Source: Lentisphaeria bacterium UBA1724 (GTDB lineage: Bacteria > Verrucomicrobiota > Lentisphaeria > Oligosphaerales > Oligosphaeraceae). From it: a stretch of DNA of 39,037 nt. Where the stretch lies: assembly GCA_002315885.1 (NCBI GenBank), contig DCIO01000083.1:27041-66077 (forward strand), written 5' to 3'. The notes beneath the pieces are model-generated. The model had not been told where the DNA came from, ran no database searches, and saw only the letters and a list, made by a program, of their open reading frames with translations. Both the position numbers and the translations under genes were made by a program. Positions 30,484-38,118 of the stretch are shown piece after piece (position 1 is the stretch's first letter; each line of letters opens with the position of its first letter).

Positions 30484-32478
30484 ATGTCTACGATGAATGA
30501 ACGGCAGCAGGAGGCTGTGGATTGCCTGGAGGGGCCGCTATTGCTTTTGGCGGGGGCGGGCACTGGCAAGACCACGGTCATTGTGCACCGCATTGCGAAT
30601 CTTGTCCAGCACGGCATTGCGCCTGGTGCGATTTTGGCAGTCACTTTCACCAACAAAGCGGCGAAGGAGATGCGTGAGCGCATAAGTGCCTACATAGGCC
30701 CTCAGGCAGCGAAGGAGATGACCATCAGCACCTTCCACGCATTCTGCGCGGCGGTATTGCGGAAGCACATCCACCGTCTGGGGTACAGCCGTCGGTTCAC
30801 CATTGCCAGCGAGGGCTACCAGCAGGGTTTGATTGTGGAAATCATGAACGAACTGGGGCAGGTCGGCATCGGATTTGACGCGAAACTCTGGCGGAACCGC
30901 ATTTCCATGGCGAAGGCGGCCTGCCACTGGCCCGAGGATGTCCGTGAAGAGGGCTATCCGAAATGCGAGCAGGTGGCGGATGTCTTCGCGCGCTATCAGC
31001 AGCGTCTCAAGCAGATGGATTTGCTGGATTTCGACGACCTGCTCTCCCTGACCGTGAAACTCTGGCAGGATTTTCCCGAAGTCCTGGCGGAATACAAGAA
31101 CCGCTATAAGCGCATCATGATTGACGAGTATCAGGACACCAACGGCGTCCAGCTGAAGCTCATGACCATGCTGGCGGGGGAAGAGGGCAATATCGCGGTG
31201 GTCGGAGATGACGACCAGTCCATCTACGGCTGGCGCGGTGCGGATATCGAGAACATCCTCCATTTCGACAGTCTCTATCCCAAGGCGCGGATTATCCGTC
31301 TGGAGCAGAACTACCGCTCTACGGGCGTGATTCTGCGGGCGGCCAATGGCGTCATCGCCCACAACTCCGAACGCCATGTGAAGAATCTCTGGTCCGCAAA
31401 GGAATCCGGCGAAATCATCAAGGCAGTGCGCTGCGAGGACGAGAATGCCGAGGCGGATTTCCTGGTTCGGAATATCCAGGAGGGCCATCAGAACCGCGGG
31501 CTGGATTGGAAGAAATTCGCGGTGTTGTTCCGTTCCAATCGTCAGAGCCGTGTGCTGGAAGACGCTTTCCGAAAAGCCCGCATTCCCTATCACCTGGTAG
31601 GCGGGACGTCCTTCTATCAGACCAAGGAAATCCTGGATGCGGGGGCATTTTTGGCGGCCGTGGCAAATCCACGGGACGACCTCTCTTTCCTGCGCATTGT
31701 GAATGTCCCTCCCCGTGGCATCGGCGATACCACCCTGGAACGACTGCACAAGCTCCGGGATGAGCGCCATAAGTCCATGCAGGAGTTGGCGGCAGATCCT
31801 ACGGTGCTTTCATTGCTCCCCAACGAAGCCGCCTCCGCACTTTCGGATTTCGTGGGGATTCTGCGGCGGTCCCGTGCATCTTTCGAGGAGAAGGGCCACC
31901 TCCACGACAAGGTGGATAAGCTCTTCAAGGACATGGGATATCTCGAGGGCCTGGGGAGAATGTACAAACCACGTGAAAATGCCCTGATGCGACGGGATAA
32001 CGTGCTGGAATTGCTGAACGCCATCGCGGAATACGACGTACGCAATGGCGTCGATGGCACTCTGGATGCGCTGTTGGAGGAAATGAGCCTGTTGGATACC
32101 AACGACCGCGCCGAAGATTCCCAGAAGGGCAATACGGATGCGGTGACTTTGATGACCGTCCATGCGGCGAAGGGCCTGGAATTCCCCATCGTCTATGTGG
32201 CGGGGATGGAGCGGGATTTGTTTCCCCACGCACGCGCCATGGAGGAGGGCAACGAGGCCGAGGAACGACGACTCTTCTATGTGGCCATCACACGCGCACA
32301 GAAAGAACTGCTTCTGACCTACGGCGAAAAGCGCCGCGAGGGCAAAATCATGATGCCCCATCCGCCTTCCAAATTCCTGGACGAGTTACCCGAGGATACG
32401 GTGCATTTCTGCAAACCCGACGAACTCTACGTAAAATTGGATGCCAAGGATGCACGCGCATTCCTCCTGGGCCTGTAA
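30484..32478 (+). CDS. UvrD/Rep/PcrA-family ATP-dependent DNA helicase
   Basis: Superfamily 1A 3'-5' helicase of 664 residues for DNA repair or restart. All motifs are present: I AGAGTGKT (23-30), Ia TFTNKAAKEM, II DEYQDT (about 214-219), III GDDDQSIYGWRGADI, IV QNYRST, V VTLMTVHAAKGLEF and VI FYVAITRAQKEL. Length and NYRST/GDDDQSIY context fit Rep/PcrA rather than full-length UvrD, whose C-terminal extension is longer. ATG 30484 chosen; longer frames upstream run into the palindromic repeat. It has only a weak AAGAAG ribosome-binding site. Confidence 0.95.
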   Translation: MSTMNERQQEAVDCLEGPLLLLAGAGTGKTTVIVHRIANLVQHGIAPGAILAVTFTNKAAKEMRERISAYIGPQAAKEMTISTFHAFCAAVLRKHIHRLGYSRRFTIASEGYQQGLIVEIMNELGQVGIGFDAKLWRNRISMAKAACHWPEDVREEGYPKCEQVADVFARYQQRLKQMDLLDFDDLLSLTVKLWQDFPEVLAEYKNRYKRIMIDEYQDTNGVQLKLMTMLAGEEGNIAVVGDDDQSIYGWRGADIENILHFDSLYPKARIIRLEQNYRSTGVILRAANGVIAHNSERHVKNLWSAKESGEIIKAVRCEDENAEADFLVRNIQEGHQNRGLDWKKFAVLFRSNRQSRVLEDAFRKARIPYHLVGGTSFYQTKEILDAGAFLAAVANPRDDLSFLRIVNVPPRGIGDTTLERLHKLRDERHKSMQELAADPTVLSLLPNEAASALSDFVGILRRSRASFEEKGHLHDKVDKLFKDMGYLEGLGRMYKPRENALMRRDNVLELLNAIAEYDVRNGVDGTLDALLEEMSLLDTNDRAEDSQKGNTDAVTLMTVHAAKGLEFPIVYVAGMERDLFPHARAMEEGNEAEERRLFYVAITRAQKELLLTYGEKRREGKIMMPHPPSKFLDELPEDTVHFCKPDELYVKLDAKDARAFLLGL

Positions 32479-32506
32479 TTCCGCATTCCTAAACTCATTG
32501 TGCCAC

Positions 32507-32555
32507 AAGAGGGTAGGTAATTGACCCCGTCCGGGGTCGAAATACCTGCCGTCTT
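32507..32555. repeat. Hairpin element with AAGAGGGTAGGTA ends
   Basis: AAGAGGGTAGGTA (32507-32519) is inverted as TACCTGCCGTCTT (32543-32555), and encloses TTGACCCCG/CGGGGTC arms, so nearly the whole 49 bases fold into one hairpin. The outer arm matches the ends of the element at 35190-35329. It lies 28 bp after the helicase stop and may serve as its terminator, though no U-run follows. Confidence 0.75.
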
Positions 32556-32580
32556 AGGGAACAAATCGTTTAAAAAATAG

Positions 32581-32644
32581 AAGGGGTATGGGGAATTCTT
32601 TCCCCATCCAACATTACGCATTGAGCATTACGCATTAAGCATTG
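32581..32644 (-). repeat. Heptamer-hairpin intergenic element, copy A5
   Basis: On the minus strand: TAATGCG, TAATGCT, CAATGCG, TAATG, then GGATGGGGAA and TTCCCC arms of a hairpin. Exceptional in that the array end faces the start codon of the DUF58 gene rather than a stop codon. Confidence 0.8.
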
Positions 32645-32648
32645 AAAA

Positions 32649-33521
32649 ATGATTCTCACCCCGAAAATCTTATCCCAGCTAGGGCGTTGTGAATTGCTTG
32701 CGCCTCGTGTGGTAGAAGGACTTCCCATGACGGGGCTGCATCGCAGCCACCGCGTTGGGGCGGGGTTGGAATTCGACCAATATCGGAAATACGCTCCTGG
32801 AGATGATATCCGCCAGTTGGATTGGCATCTCTTTGCCAGGACTGACGAATTGGCGGTGCGGCTTCAGACTCCCGAGACGCCCTTCCGCCTGGCGATTCTC
32901 CTGGATGCCACGCCCTCCATGGGGTATCGCGGAGTGGCCTCCGTATGCACGAAATTCCGCTATGCGTCAATTGTGGCGGCAGCCCTGGGCTATTTGGCAA
33001 GTCGTCAGGGAGACGAATTGGCGCTTTTTGCATACGACGACCGCCTGACGGAGTTCTCGGGTGTGCGGTTGCCTTTCCAGGCATTCTGTCAGAATCTGGA
33101 TAGCGCCAAGCCTACCAGACGTGATGTGCCGGGGAATCCCACCCAGGCATTGGAGGCCGCCGAGAATTTCCTGGCACGGCGGGGAATGACAATCTGGATT
33201 TCCGATTTCCTGGATGAGGAGGAGAAATTGGCGGGGCGTCTCCGTGGACTGCAAAGTGCAGGGAAGGGCGTGATTGCCATTCAGATTCTGGATCCCGATG
33301 AAAAATATCTCCCTTTCCGGGATGCCCTGCGTTTCCAGGATCCCGAGGATATGGAGCATTTCCTGGATACCTATCCCCAGGAAGTGCGGGAAGAATACCT
33401 CCAGCGCTTCAAAGCACACCAACAGCGTATTCGTGAAATCTGCAATGACAGTGAGGTGCCCCTGCTACGGATGGCCACCACTGACGATATCGGCGTCAGA
33501 CTCCAGGCGATTCTACAATAA
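32649..33521 (+). CDS. DUF58 domain-containing protein
   Basis: 290 residues with the DUF58 signature GLEFDQYRKYAPGDDIRQLDWHLFARTDEL (split by family use into R-x-Y-x3-D-x2-R-x-IDW-like parts, about 39-68) and a VWA-like fold with a MIDAS-type DATPSM (about 88-93). DUF58 proteins normally sit with a MoxR AAA+ ATPase and VWA proteins and are implicated in assembly or regulation of other complexes; none of those is adjacent here. The ATG has no obvious Shine-Dalgarno and follows a heptamer element by four bases. Confidence 0.92.
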   Translation: MILTPKILSQLGRCELLAPRVVEGLPMTGLHRSHRVGAGLEFDQYRKYAPGDDIRQLDWHLFARTDELAVRLQTPETPFRLAILLDATPSMGYRGVASVCTKFRYASIVAAALGYLASRQGDELALFAYDDRLTEFSGVRLPFQAFCQNLDSAKPTRRDVPGNPTQALEAAENFLARRGMTIWISDFLDEEEKLAGRLRGLQSAGKGVIAIQILDPDEKYLPFRDALRFQDPEDMEHFLDTYPQEVREEYLQRFKAHQQRIREICNDSEVPLLRMATTDDIGVRLQAILQ

Positions 33522-33539
33522 TCTTCGGTAATTGAAGAA

Positions 33540-33603
33540 GAGGGGGTATGGGGGATACCTCCCCCCATCCTACATTAAGCATTCAGCATCAAGCATTAAG
33601 CAT
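33540..33603 (-). repeat. Heptamer-hairpin intergenic element, copy A6
   Basis: On the minus strand AATGCT, TAATGCT, TGATGCT, GAATGCT and TAATG, then GGATGGGGGGAGG and TCCCCC, CATACCCCCTCTTCTTC. The last two codons and the stop of dedA (Asn-Ala-TAA) are read from the array. Confidence 0.85.
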
Positions 33604-34264
33604 TTTTCTTTTCTTTCATCACCCACTTAGAGAGTGCCCAATATGCCACGACGAAGATCGCCAGTCCGAGGAGGATCCATCCGTAGTGGTTTGAGATAAT
33701 TTCCTTGCCTTTTGGAACCAGTTCCTCGTAGGTGAGGTCCGTGGTCGTCTTTCCCAGGAAGAAACCCACTCCCGCCAGGATTGCGCTCCAGATGCCCGCT
33801 CCCAGGGTGGTGTAGAGGGTGAAGGGGCCCAGGGGCATTCCTGCCAATCCTGCGGGGAGGCTAATCAGCTGTCGGATGACAGGCAGAAGTCGGCATACGA
33901 ATGTGGTGGGTGCGCCATATTGGCGAAAGATGCTCTGGGCGCGGTCCAATACGGGCTCCTTGATGAAAAAATATCGCCCGTATCGCCGCAGGAAGGGCTC
34001 TCCCAGGCACTTCGCGAGATAATAATTCGCGTAAGCACCCAGAAGTGACCCCGCGACTCCCAGGAGGACCGCAAGAATGACGTCCCCCCAGGGATTTCCC
34101 AGCGTCAATTCTCCCCGTGCCGCCAGGAATCCCGCTGGTATCATCACCACTTCGCTGGGGAAGGGTATGAAGGAGCTCTCGATGGCCATCAAGACGAAGA
34201 TGGCCAGATAGCCCCAGGTGCCAGCGGCCTGGCTCCAACTAGAGAGAAATGCGCCGATGTCCAT
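33596..34264 (-). CDS. DedA family membrane protein
   Basis: 222-residue polytopic inner-membrane protein of the DedA/SNARE-associated (VTT) family, linked to lipid carrier flipping and membrane homeostasis. Family motifs: ESSFIPFPSEVVMIPAGFLA (about 27-46) and the conserved F-x-R-x-x-P-x-x-R stretch FVCRLLPVIRQLISLPAGLAGM. Start at ATG 34264; a TTG six bases upstream is possible. It begins 15 bp after the mutarotase gene, so both are probably co-transcribed. The C-terminal Asn-Ala and stop derive from a heptamer repeat. Confidence 0.93.
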   Translation of the reverse strand: MDIGAFLSSWSQAAGTWGYLAIFVLMAIESSFIPFPSEVVMIPAGFLAARGELTLGNPWGDVILAVLLGVAGSLLGAYANYYLAKCLGEPFLRRYGRYFFIKEPVLDRAQSIFRQYGAPTTFVCRLLPVIRQLISLPAGLAGMPLGPFTLYTTLGAGIWSAILAGVGFFLGKTTTDLTYEELVPKGKEIISNHYGWILLGLAIFVVAYWALSKWVMKEKKNA

Positions 34265-34279
34265 ACTCAACGCGATGCC

Positions 34280-35158
34280 CTAGAGGCTTTCGACGGAAAT
34301 CCGCACATCCAGGGTGTGGCTTGCGCCGGGTGCCAGCGTCTTGGAATCGTAGTCCACATTGCAGTTTTCCACGCAGACCATGTTGTGGTATTCCTGGTCG
34401 CCGAAATCCGGCATGCGCTGGGATTTGGCAATCCAGGGATTCCACACCACGCCAGTGTCGCTGCCCTGCTTCTCGATGAGGATTTTCCGGCCCATGACGG
34501 GATCCGTGATGGAAGCGCTGCCGGGGCACTTCAGATAGACGCGGTCGGTCTCTTCCTTGATGATCACATCGCCCGGTTGGGGATTTGCCGCAGGGGGATT
34601 GGCGGGTGCCTTGTCGATGAATGCGCAGCCGTCAAAGCCCTGGATGCTCAATTTTTCGCAATCGCCCACCGCGTAGTAGGTGTGCAATGCCTGGGCGTAG
34701 GTGAATTCCGTGTCGCCGGTATTCGTGGTCTTCAGGGACATCTCCAGCGCCGCGCTCACGCGGATTGTCATCTCCAGGCGGAAGCCGTAGGGCCAGATGG
34801 CACGGGAGGCCGCGGAGTCGGAAATGCCCAGGACTACCTCGGTGCAGTCAGCGGAGAGTTCCTTCCAGGCGACCACTTCCCACAGGAATTGGCGGATGAA
34901 GCCGTGGGCGGTGGTGGCGTTGGGATACTTTGTCTTGTCGGCGGGACCGAACCAGGGCCAGCAGACGGGCACGCCACCGCGGATGGCCTTGCCAGTCTGG
35001 GTATATTCGGATTTCTCGGAAAGGAACATCACGTCCCGATGGCCTGCGGGAACAAAGCTCAGAATGTGTGCACCCATCAGGCTGATTTCGCAGTGTGCGG
35101 CGCTGTTCTGGATGTGAATTTCGGGAAGACCACCACGGCCTGTCAAAAGAGTAATCAT
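34280..35158 (-). CDS. D-hexose-6-phosphate mutarotase (YeaD-like)
   Basis: 292-residue aldose 1-epimerase-fold protein interconverting anomers of hexose 6-phosphates. Matches the YeaD group: GGVPVCWPWFGP, HGFIRQFLWEV, ALHTYYAVGD and VVWNPWIAKSQRMPDFGDQEYHNMVCVE in order. GGAGG lies eight bases before ATG 35158, which decides the start; the frame stays open a little further upstream. First gene of a two-gene unit with dedA. Confidence 0.94.
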   Translation of the reverse strand: MITLLTGRGGLPEIHIQNSAAHCEISLMGAHILSFVPAGHRDVMFLSEKSEYTQTGKAIRGGVPVCWPWFGPADKTKYPNATTAHGFIRQFLWEVVAWKELSADCTEVVLGISDSAASRAIWPYGFRLEMTIRVSAALEMSLKTTNTGDTEFTYAQALHTYYAVGDCEKLSIQGFDGCAFIDKAPANPPAANPQPGDVIIKEETDRVYLKCPGSASITDPVMGRKILIEKQGSDTGVVWNPWIAKSQRMPDFGDQEYHNMVCVENCNVDYDSKTLAPGASHTLDVRISVESL

Positions 35159-35189
35159 TCGAATGCCTCCAATTTTTGAAATCGCTCTG

Positions 35190-35329
35190 TTCCCCAAGAT
35201 GGTTGGTATTTCGACCCCGAATGGGGTCGGTGAACACAGACCCGGGCGAAAGCCCGGGGTAGGTGGTTTTTAGTTTTTTGGACCCCGGAGGGGTCCGTGA
35301 AGCCATCTATTACCTACCCTCTTGGGGAA
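35190..35329. repeat. MITE-like element with inverted ends and three internal hairpins
   Basis: TTCCCCAAGATGGTTGGTA (35190-35208) and TACCTACCCTCTTGGGGAA (35311-35329) are inverted copies matching at 17 of 19 positions. Between them lie three palindromes: GACCCCGAATGGGGTC (35213-35228), CCCGGGC-GAAA-GCCCGGG (35241-35258) and GGACCCC-GGA-GGGGTCC (35280-35296). No reading frame. It occupies most of the gap between the mutarotase and aspartate kinase genes. Confidence 0.8.
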
Positions 35330-35472
35330 TAGCGCGTTTGAAATATGCGGGATGATACGCAAAAAGGAACTGCGGATACTATAACCCTGCGGAAGCCAGC
35401 CGTTCCTGGATGTGAAGCGAAAGCGAATGAATGCCTGGAGGGCAATTTCCTCACGCGTCCGCGAATTTGGAA

Positions 35473-35480
35473 TTATATTA
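35473..35480 (+). promoter_or_regulatory. Probable -10 element of the aspartate kinase gene
   Basis: TTATATTA in the context TTTGGAATTATATTAAGC, 74 bp before the start codon. Recurrent octamer. Confidence 0.55.
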
Positions 35481-35553
35481 AGCAGTTCTGCGATTTTGTG
35501 CTCCGCGGTGCTTGTGCCGCAAGTAGTTCCATCCCTGCCATAAAGAGAAGAAT

Positions 35554-36969
35554 ATGCTAAACAAACATACCGTTGAAAAGATTGGCGGCACCTCCATGTC
35601 CCGTTTTGGCGAAGTCATGCGCAATGTGATTATCGGCAAGCGGAAGGGTGATGAACTATACAATCGTATTTTCATTGTCTCTGCGTATGGTGGCATCACC
35701 AACCTCCTGTTGGAGGACAAGAAGACTGGCGCTCCTGGCGTCTTCGGCCGTTTTGCGGTGGATGATCCCACCTGGGAACAGGCCCTGGAGGCCGTCCGCC
35801 AGAGCATGCTGGAATACAACCGCTCCTTTGTCAGCATCGGTTTGGACCAGACCGCGGCGGACGAATTCGTGAATCGCCGCATTGACGGCATCTGCGACTG
35901 CCTCCACGATCTGACCAACCTGCGCTCTTTCGGGCATTTCGACCACAAGAGCTTCCTGCCCCAGACCCGCGAGCTCCTGAGCGCCGTCGGCGAAGCCCAC
36001 AGCGCATTCAACTCCGCGTTGATCCTCCAGCGCAATGGCGTCAATGCTCGGTTTGTGGACCTGACGGGGTGGAAGGTGGATTCCCTGCCTACCTTCGATG
36101 AGGCCATCACCACTGCTTTCGAGGATATCGACCTGGCCAAGGAGCTGCCCATCGTCACGGGCTACGTGAAATACGACGAAGGCATCATGACCCGCTTCGA
36201 CCGTGGCTACAGCGAAATCACCTTCAGCAAGATTGCGGTTCTGACTCGCGCCCACGAGGGTATCATCCACAAGGAATACCACCTGTGCACTGGCGATCCC
36301 AAGGTCATCGGCGCTGACAAGGTGCGTATCATCGGCCATACCAATTTCGATATCGCCGACCAGCTCTCCGACTTGGATATGGAAGCCATCCATTCCAAGG
36401 CATCCAAGGACATGGAGCAGTGCGGTATCTCCATCCGCGTCAAGAACGCCTTCGATCCCGAGAATCCCGGCACCCTCATCAGCTGCGACTACGTTTCTCC
36501 CACGCCTCGCGTGGAGATGATCTGCGGTCGTAGCGACGTGGTGGCCATCGAAGTCGTGGACCCCGAGATGGTCTCCAAGCCCGGTTACGATTACACGCTG
36601 CTCCAGAGCTTCGTGGATTTCAGAATCAGCTACGTGACCAAGACCACCAACGCCAATACCATCACCCACTTCGTTCCCAGCAAGAAGGCCCCCATCGAAC
36701 GCTGCATCGAGGATATCAAACGCCGCCTCCCTGGCGCCAATGTCTATTCCTTCCCTGCGGCAATCGTCTCCATCATCGGAACGAATATGAAGATTCCAGG
36801 CTTCCTCTCCAGGGCCGCCAAGGCGCTTTCTGACGCCCACATCAACACCCTGGCCATGGTCCAGTCTCCCCGACAGATCAATATGCAGTTCATCGTCCAT
36901 CGCGACAATTTCCACAAGGCACAGATGGCCCTGCACAAGGAACTGGTGGAGAATGTGCCCGAGGCATAA
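35554..36969 (+). CDS. Aspartate kinase, divergent (Ask_Ect-like) class
   Basis: 471-residue enzyme for the first step of the aspartate pathway (Lys, Thr, Met). The usual KFGGTS is VEKIGGTSMS (7-16) and the usual GRGGSD/TT loop reads RFDRGYSEITFSKIA (about 216-230), as in the divergent class that includes ectoine-cluster aspartate kinases. TGDPKVIGADKVRIIG and a C-terminal ACT-like region (VSIIGTNMKIPGFLSRAAKAL) are present. No ectABC genes are visible, so it is probably the general aspartate kinase of this organism. Weak AGAAG before the ATG. pheS follows 45 bp downstream. Confidence 0.9.
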   Translation: MLNKHTVEKIGGTSMSRFGEVMRNVIIGKRKGDELYNRIFIVSAYGGITNLLLEDKKTGAPGVFGRFAVDDPTWEQALEAVRQSMLEYNRSFVSIGLDQTAADEFVNRRIDGICDCLHDLTNLRSFGHFDHKSFLPQTRELLSAVGEAHSAFNSALILQRNGVNARFVDLTGWKVDSLPTFDEAITTAFEDIDLAKELPIVTGYVKYDEGIMTRFDRGYSEITFSKIAVLTRAHEGIIHKEYHLCTGDPKVIGADKVRIIGHTNFDIADQLSDLDMEAIHSKASKDMEQCGISIRVKNAFDPENPGTLISCDYVSPTPRVEMICGRSDVVAIEVVDPEMVSKPGYDYTLLQSFVDFRISYVTKTTNANTITHFVPSKKAPIERCIEDIKRRLPGANVYSFPAAIVSIIGTNMKIPGFLSRAAKALSDAHINTLAMVQSPRQINMQFIVHRDNFHKAQMALHKELVENVPEA

Positions 36970-37014
36970 GCCGAAACCGATTTCACTACCGTAGAATTTC
37001 AAGAGGACAAGACA

Positions 37015-38058
37015 ATGATTGAATTGGAAGAGAAGTTGATGGCAGTTCTGGCGGAAGCCCAGGACCTGCTCTCCAAGGCCGCGAATGCCGCCGCCGTGGA
37101 GGAACTCCGCGTGAAATACCTCAGCCGCAAGGGCGTCCTGCCTGCGCTGATGGGCGAGTTGGGCAAGGTCCCCGCCGACCAGAAACCCGCCGTGGGTAAG
37201 ACCCTCAATCTGGTCAAGAATGGCCTCAATGCCGCGTTTGCCGAGGCGCAGGATCGCCTGAATGCCAAGGCCGATGAACTCAACGCGCTGGATGTGACTC
37301 TGCCTGGCCGTTGCCGCCATCTGGGGCACCAGCATCCCATCACCCAGGTCATGGAGGAGGCCGTCGCCATCTTCCGTCGCATGGGCTTTGTGGTTGCCGA
37401 TGGTCCCGATCTGGAGGATGTGTGGCATAACTTCGATGCCCTGAACGCTCCCCAGGACCACCCCTCCCGCGCGGTCACCGATACCTTCTACTTTGATCTG
37501 GAACACCACGATTTCCTGGCACCCGATACCATGATTTTGCGTACCCAGACCTCTCCCGTCCAGATTCGTGCCATGCAGGCCCATCCCGCGCCTGTCCGCA
37601 TTGTCTGCCCCGGCCGTTGCTATCGCCGTGACACTCCCGATGCCACCCATGGCATGTCCTTCCACCAGATTGAAGGTCTCTATGTGGACAAGAAGGTCTC
37701 CCTGGCTGACCTGAAGGGCACTCTCTCCTACTACGCCAAGGAGATGTTCGGTTCTTCCGTCAAGATTCGCTTCCGCCCCCACTTCTTCCCCTTCACCGAA
37801 CCCAGCGTGGAGTGGGATGCCACCTGCATGAATTGCGGCGGCAAGGGCTGCCGTGTGTGCAAGGGCACGGGCTGGATTGAAATCTCCGGCGCGGGCATGG
37901 TCAATCCCAATGTCCTGAAGAATGTGGGCTGGGATCCCAACGAACTCTCGGGTTATGCCTTCGGTATGGGTATCGAACGCATCGCCATGATCCGCTACGG
38001 CATCAACGATCTGCGTCTCCTCTACGAGAACGACATGCGGTTCCTCCATCAGTTCTAA
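37015..38058 (+). CDS. pheS: Phenylalanine-tRNA ligase alpha subunit
   Basis: Charges tRNA-Phe as the alpha subunit of the alpha2-beta2 enzyme. 347 residues with N-terminal coiled coil (1-85), class II motif 2 region SFHQIEGLYVD and motif 3 GYAFGMGIERIAMIRYGI near the C-terminus, plus the typical LRTQTSPVQIRAM. AGAGGA lies seven bases before ATG 37015. A strong terminator follows, and pheT is not adjacent, so the two subunits are encoded apart. Confidence 0.97.
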   Translation: MIELEEKLMAVLAEAQDLLSKAANAAAVEELRVKYLSRKGVLPALMGELGKVPADQKPAVGKTLNLVKNGLNAAFAEAQDRLNAKADELNALDVTLPGRCRHLGHQHPITQVMEEAVAIFRRMGFVVADGPDLEDVWHNFDALNAPQDHPSRAVTDTFYFDLEHHDFLAPDTMILRTQTSPVQIRAMQAHPAPVRIVCPGRCYRRDTPDATHGMSFHQIEGLYVDKKVSLADLKGTLSYYAKEMFGSSVKIRFRPHFFPFTEPSVEWDATCMNCGGKGCRVCKGTGWIEISGAGMVNPNVLKNVGWDPNELSGYAFGMGIERIAMIRYGINDLRLLYENDMRFLHQF

Positions 38059-38075
38059 TTCCGGAATCACCTCCC

Positions 38076-38107
38076 AAAAGCGCGTGGCTTGGTCCACGCG
38101 CTTTTTT
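38076..38107 (+). terminator. Intrinsic terminator after pheS
   Basis: AAAAGCGCGTGG (38076-38087) pairs perfectly with CCACGCGCTTTT (38094-38105) around a six-base loop and continues into a T-run. It ends only 11 bp before the next start codon. Confidence 0.9.
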
Positions 38108-38118
38108 GATTTACGACT

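Noticed and set aside
32649..33521. MoxR-VWA chaperone system
   Set aside because: Only the DUF58 protein is present; the neighbours are a helicase and DedA, with no AAA+ ATPase.
35554..36969. Ectoine biosynthesis cluster
   Set aside because: The kinase resembles the ectoine-linked class, but no ectA, ectB or ectC gene lies on either side.
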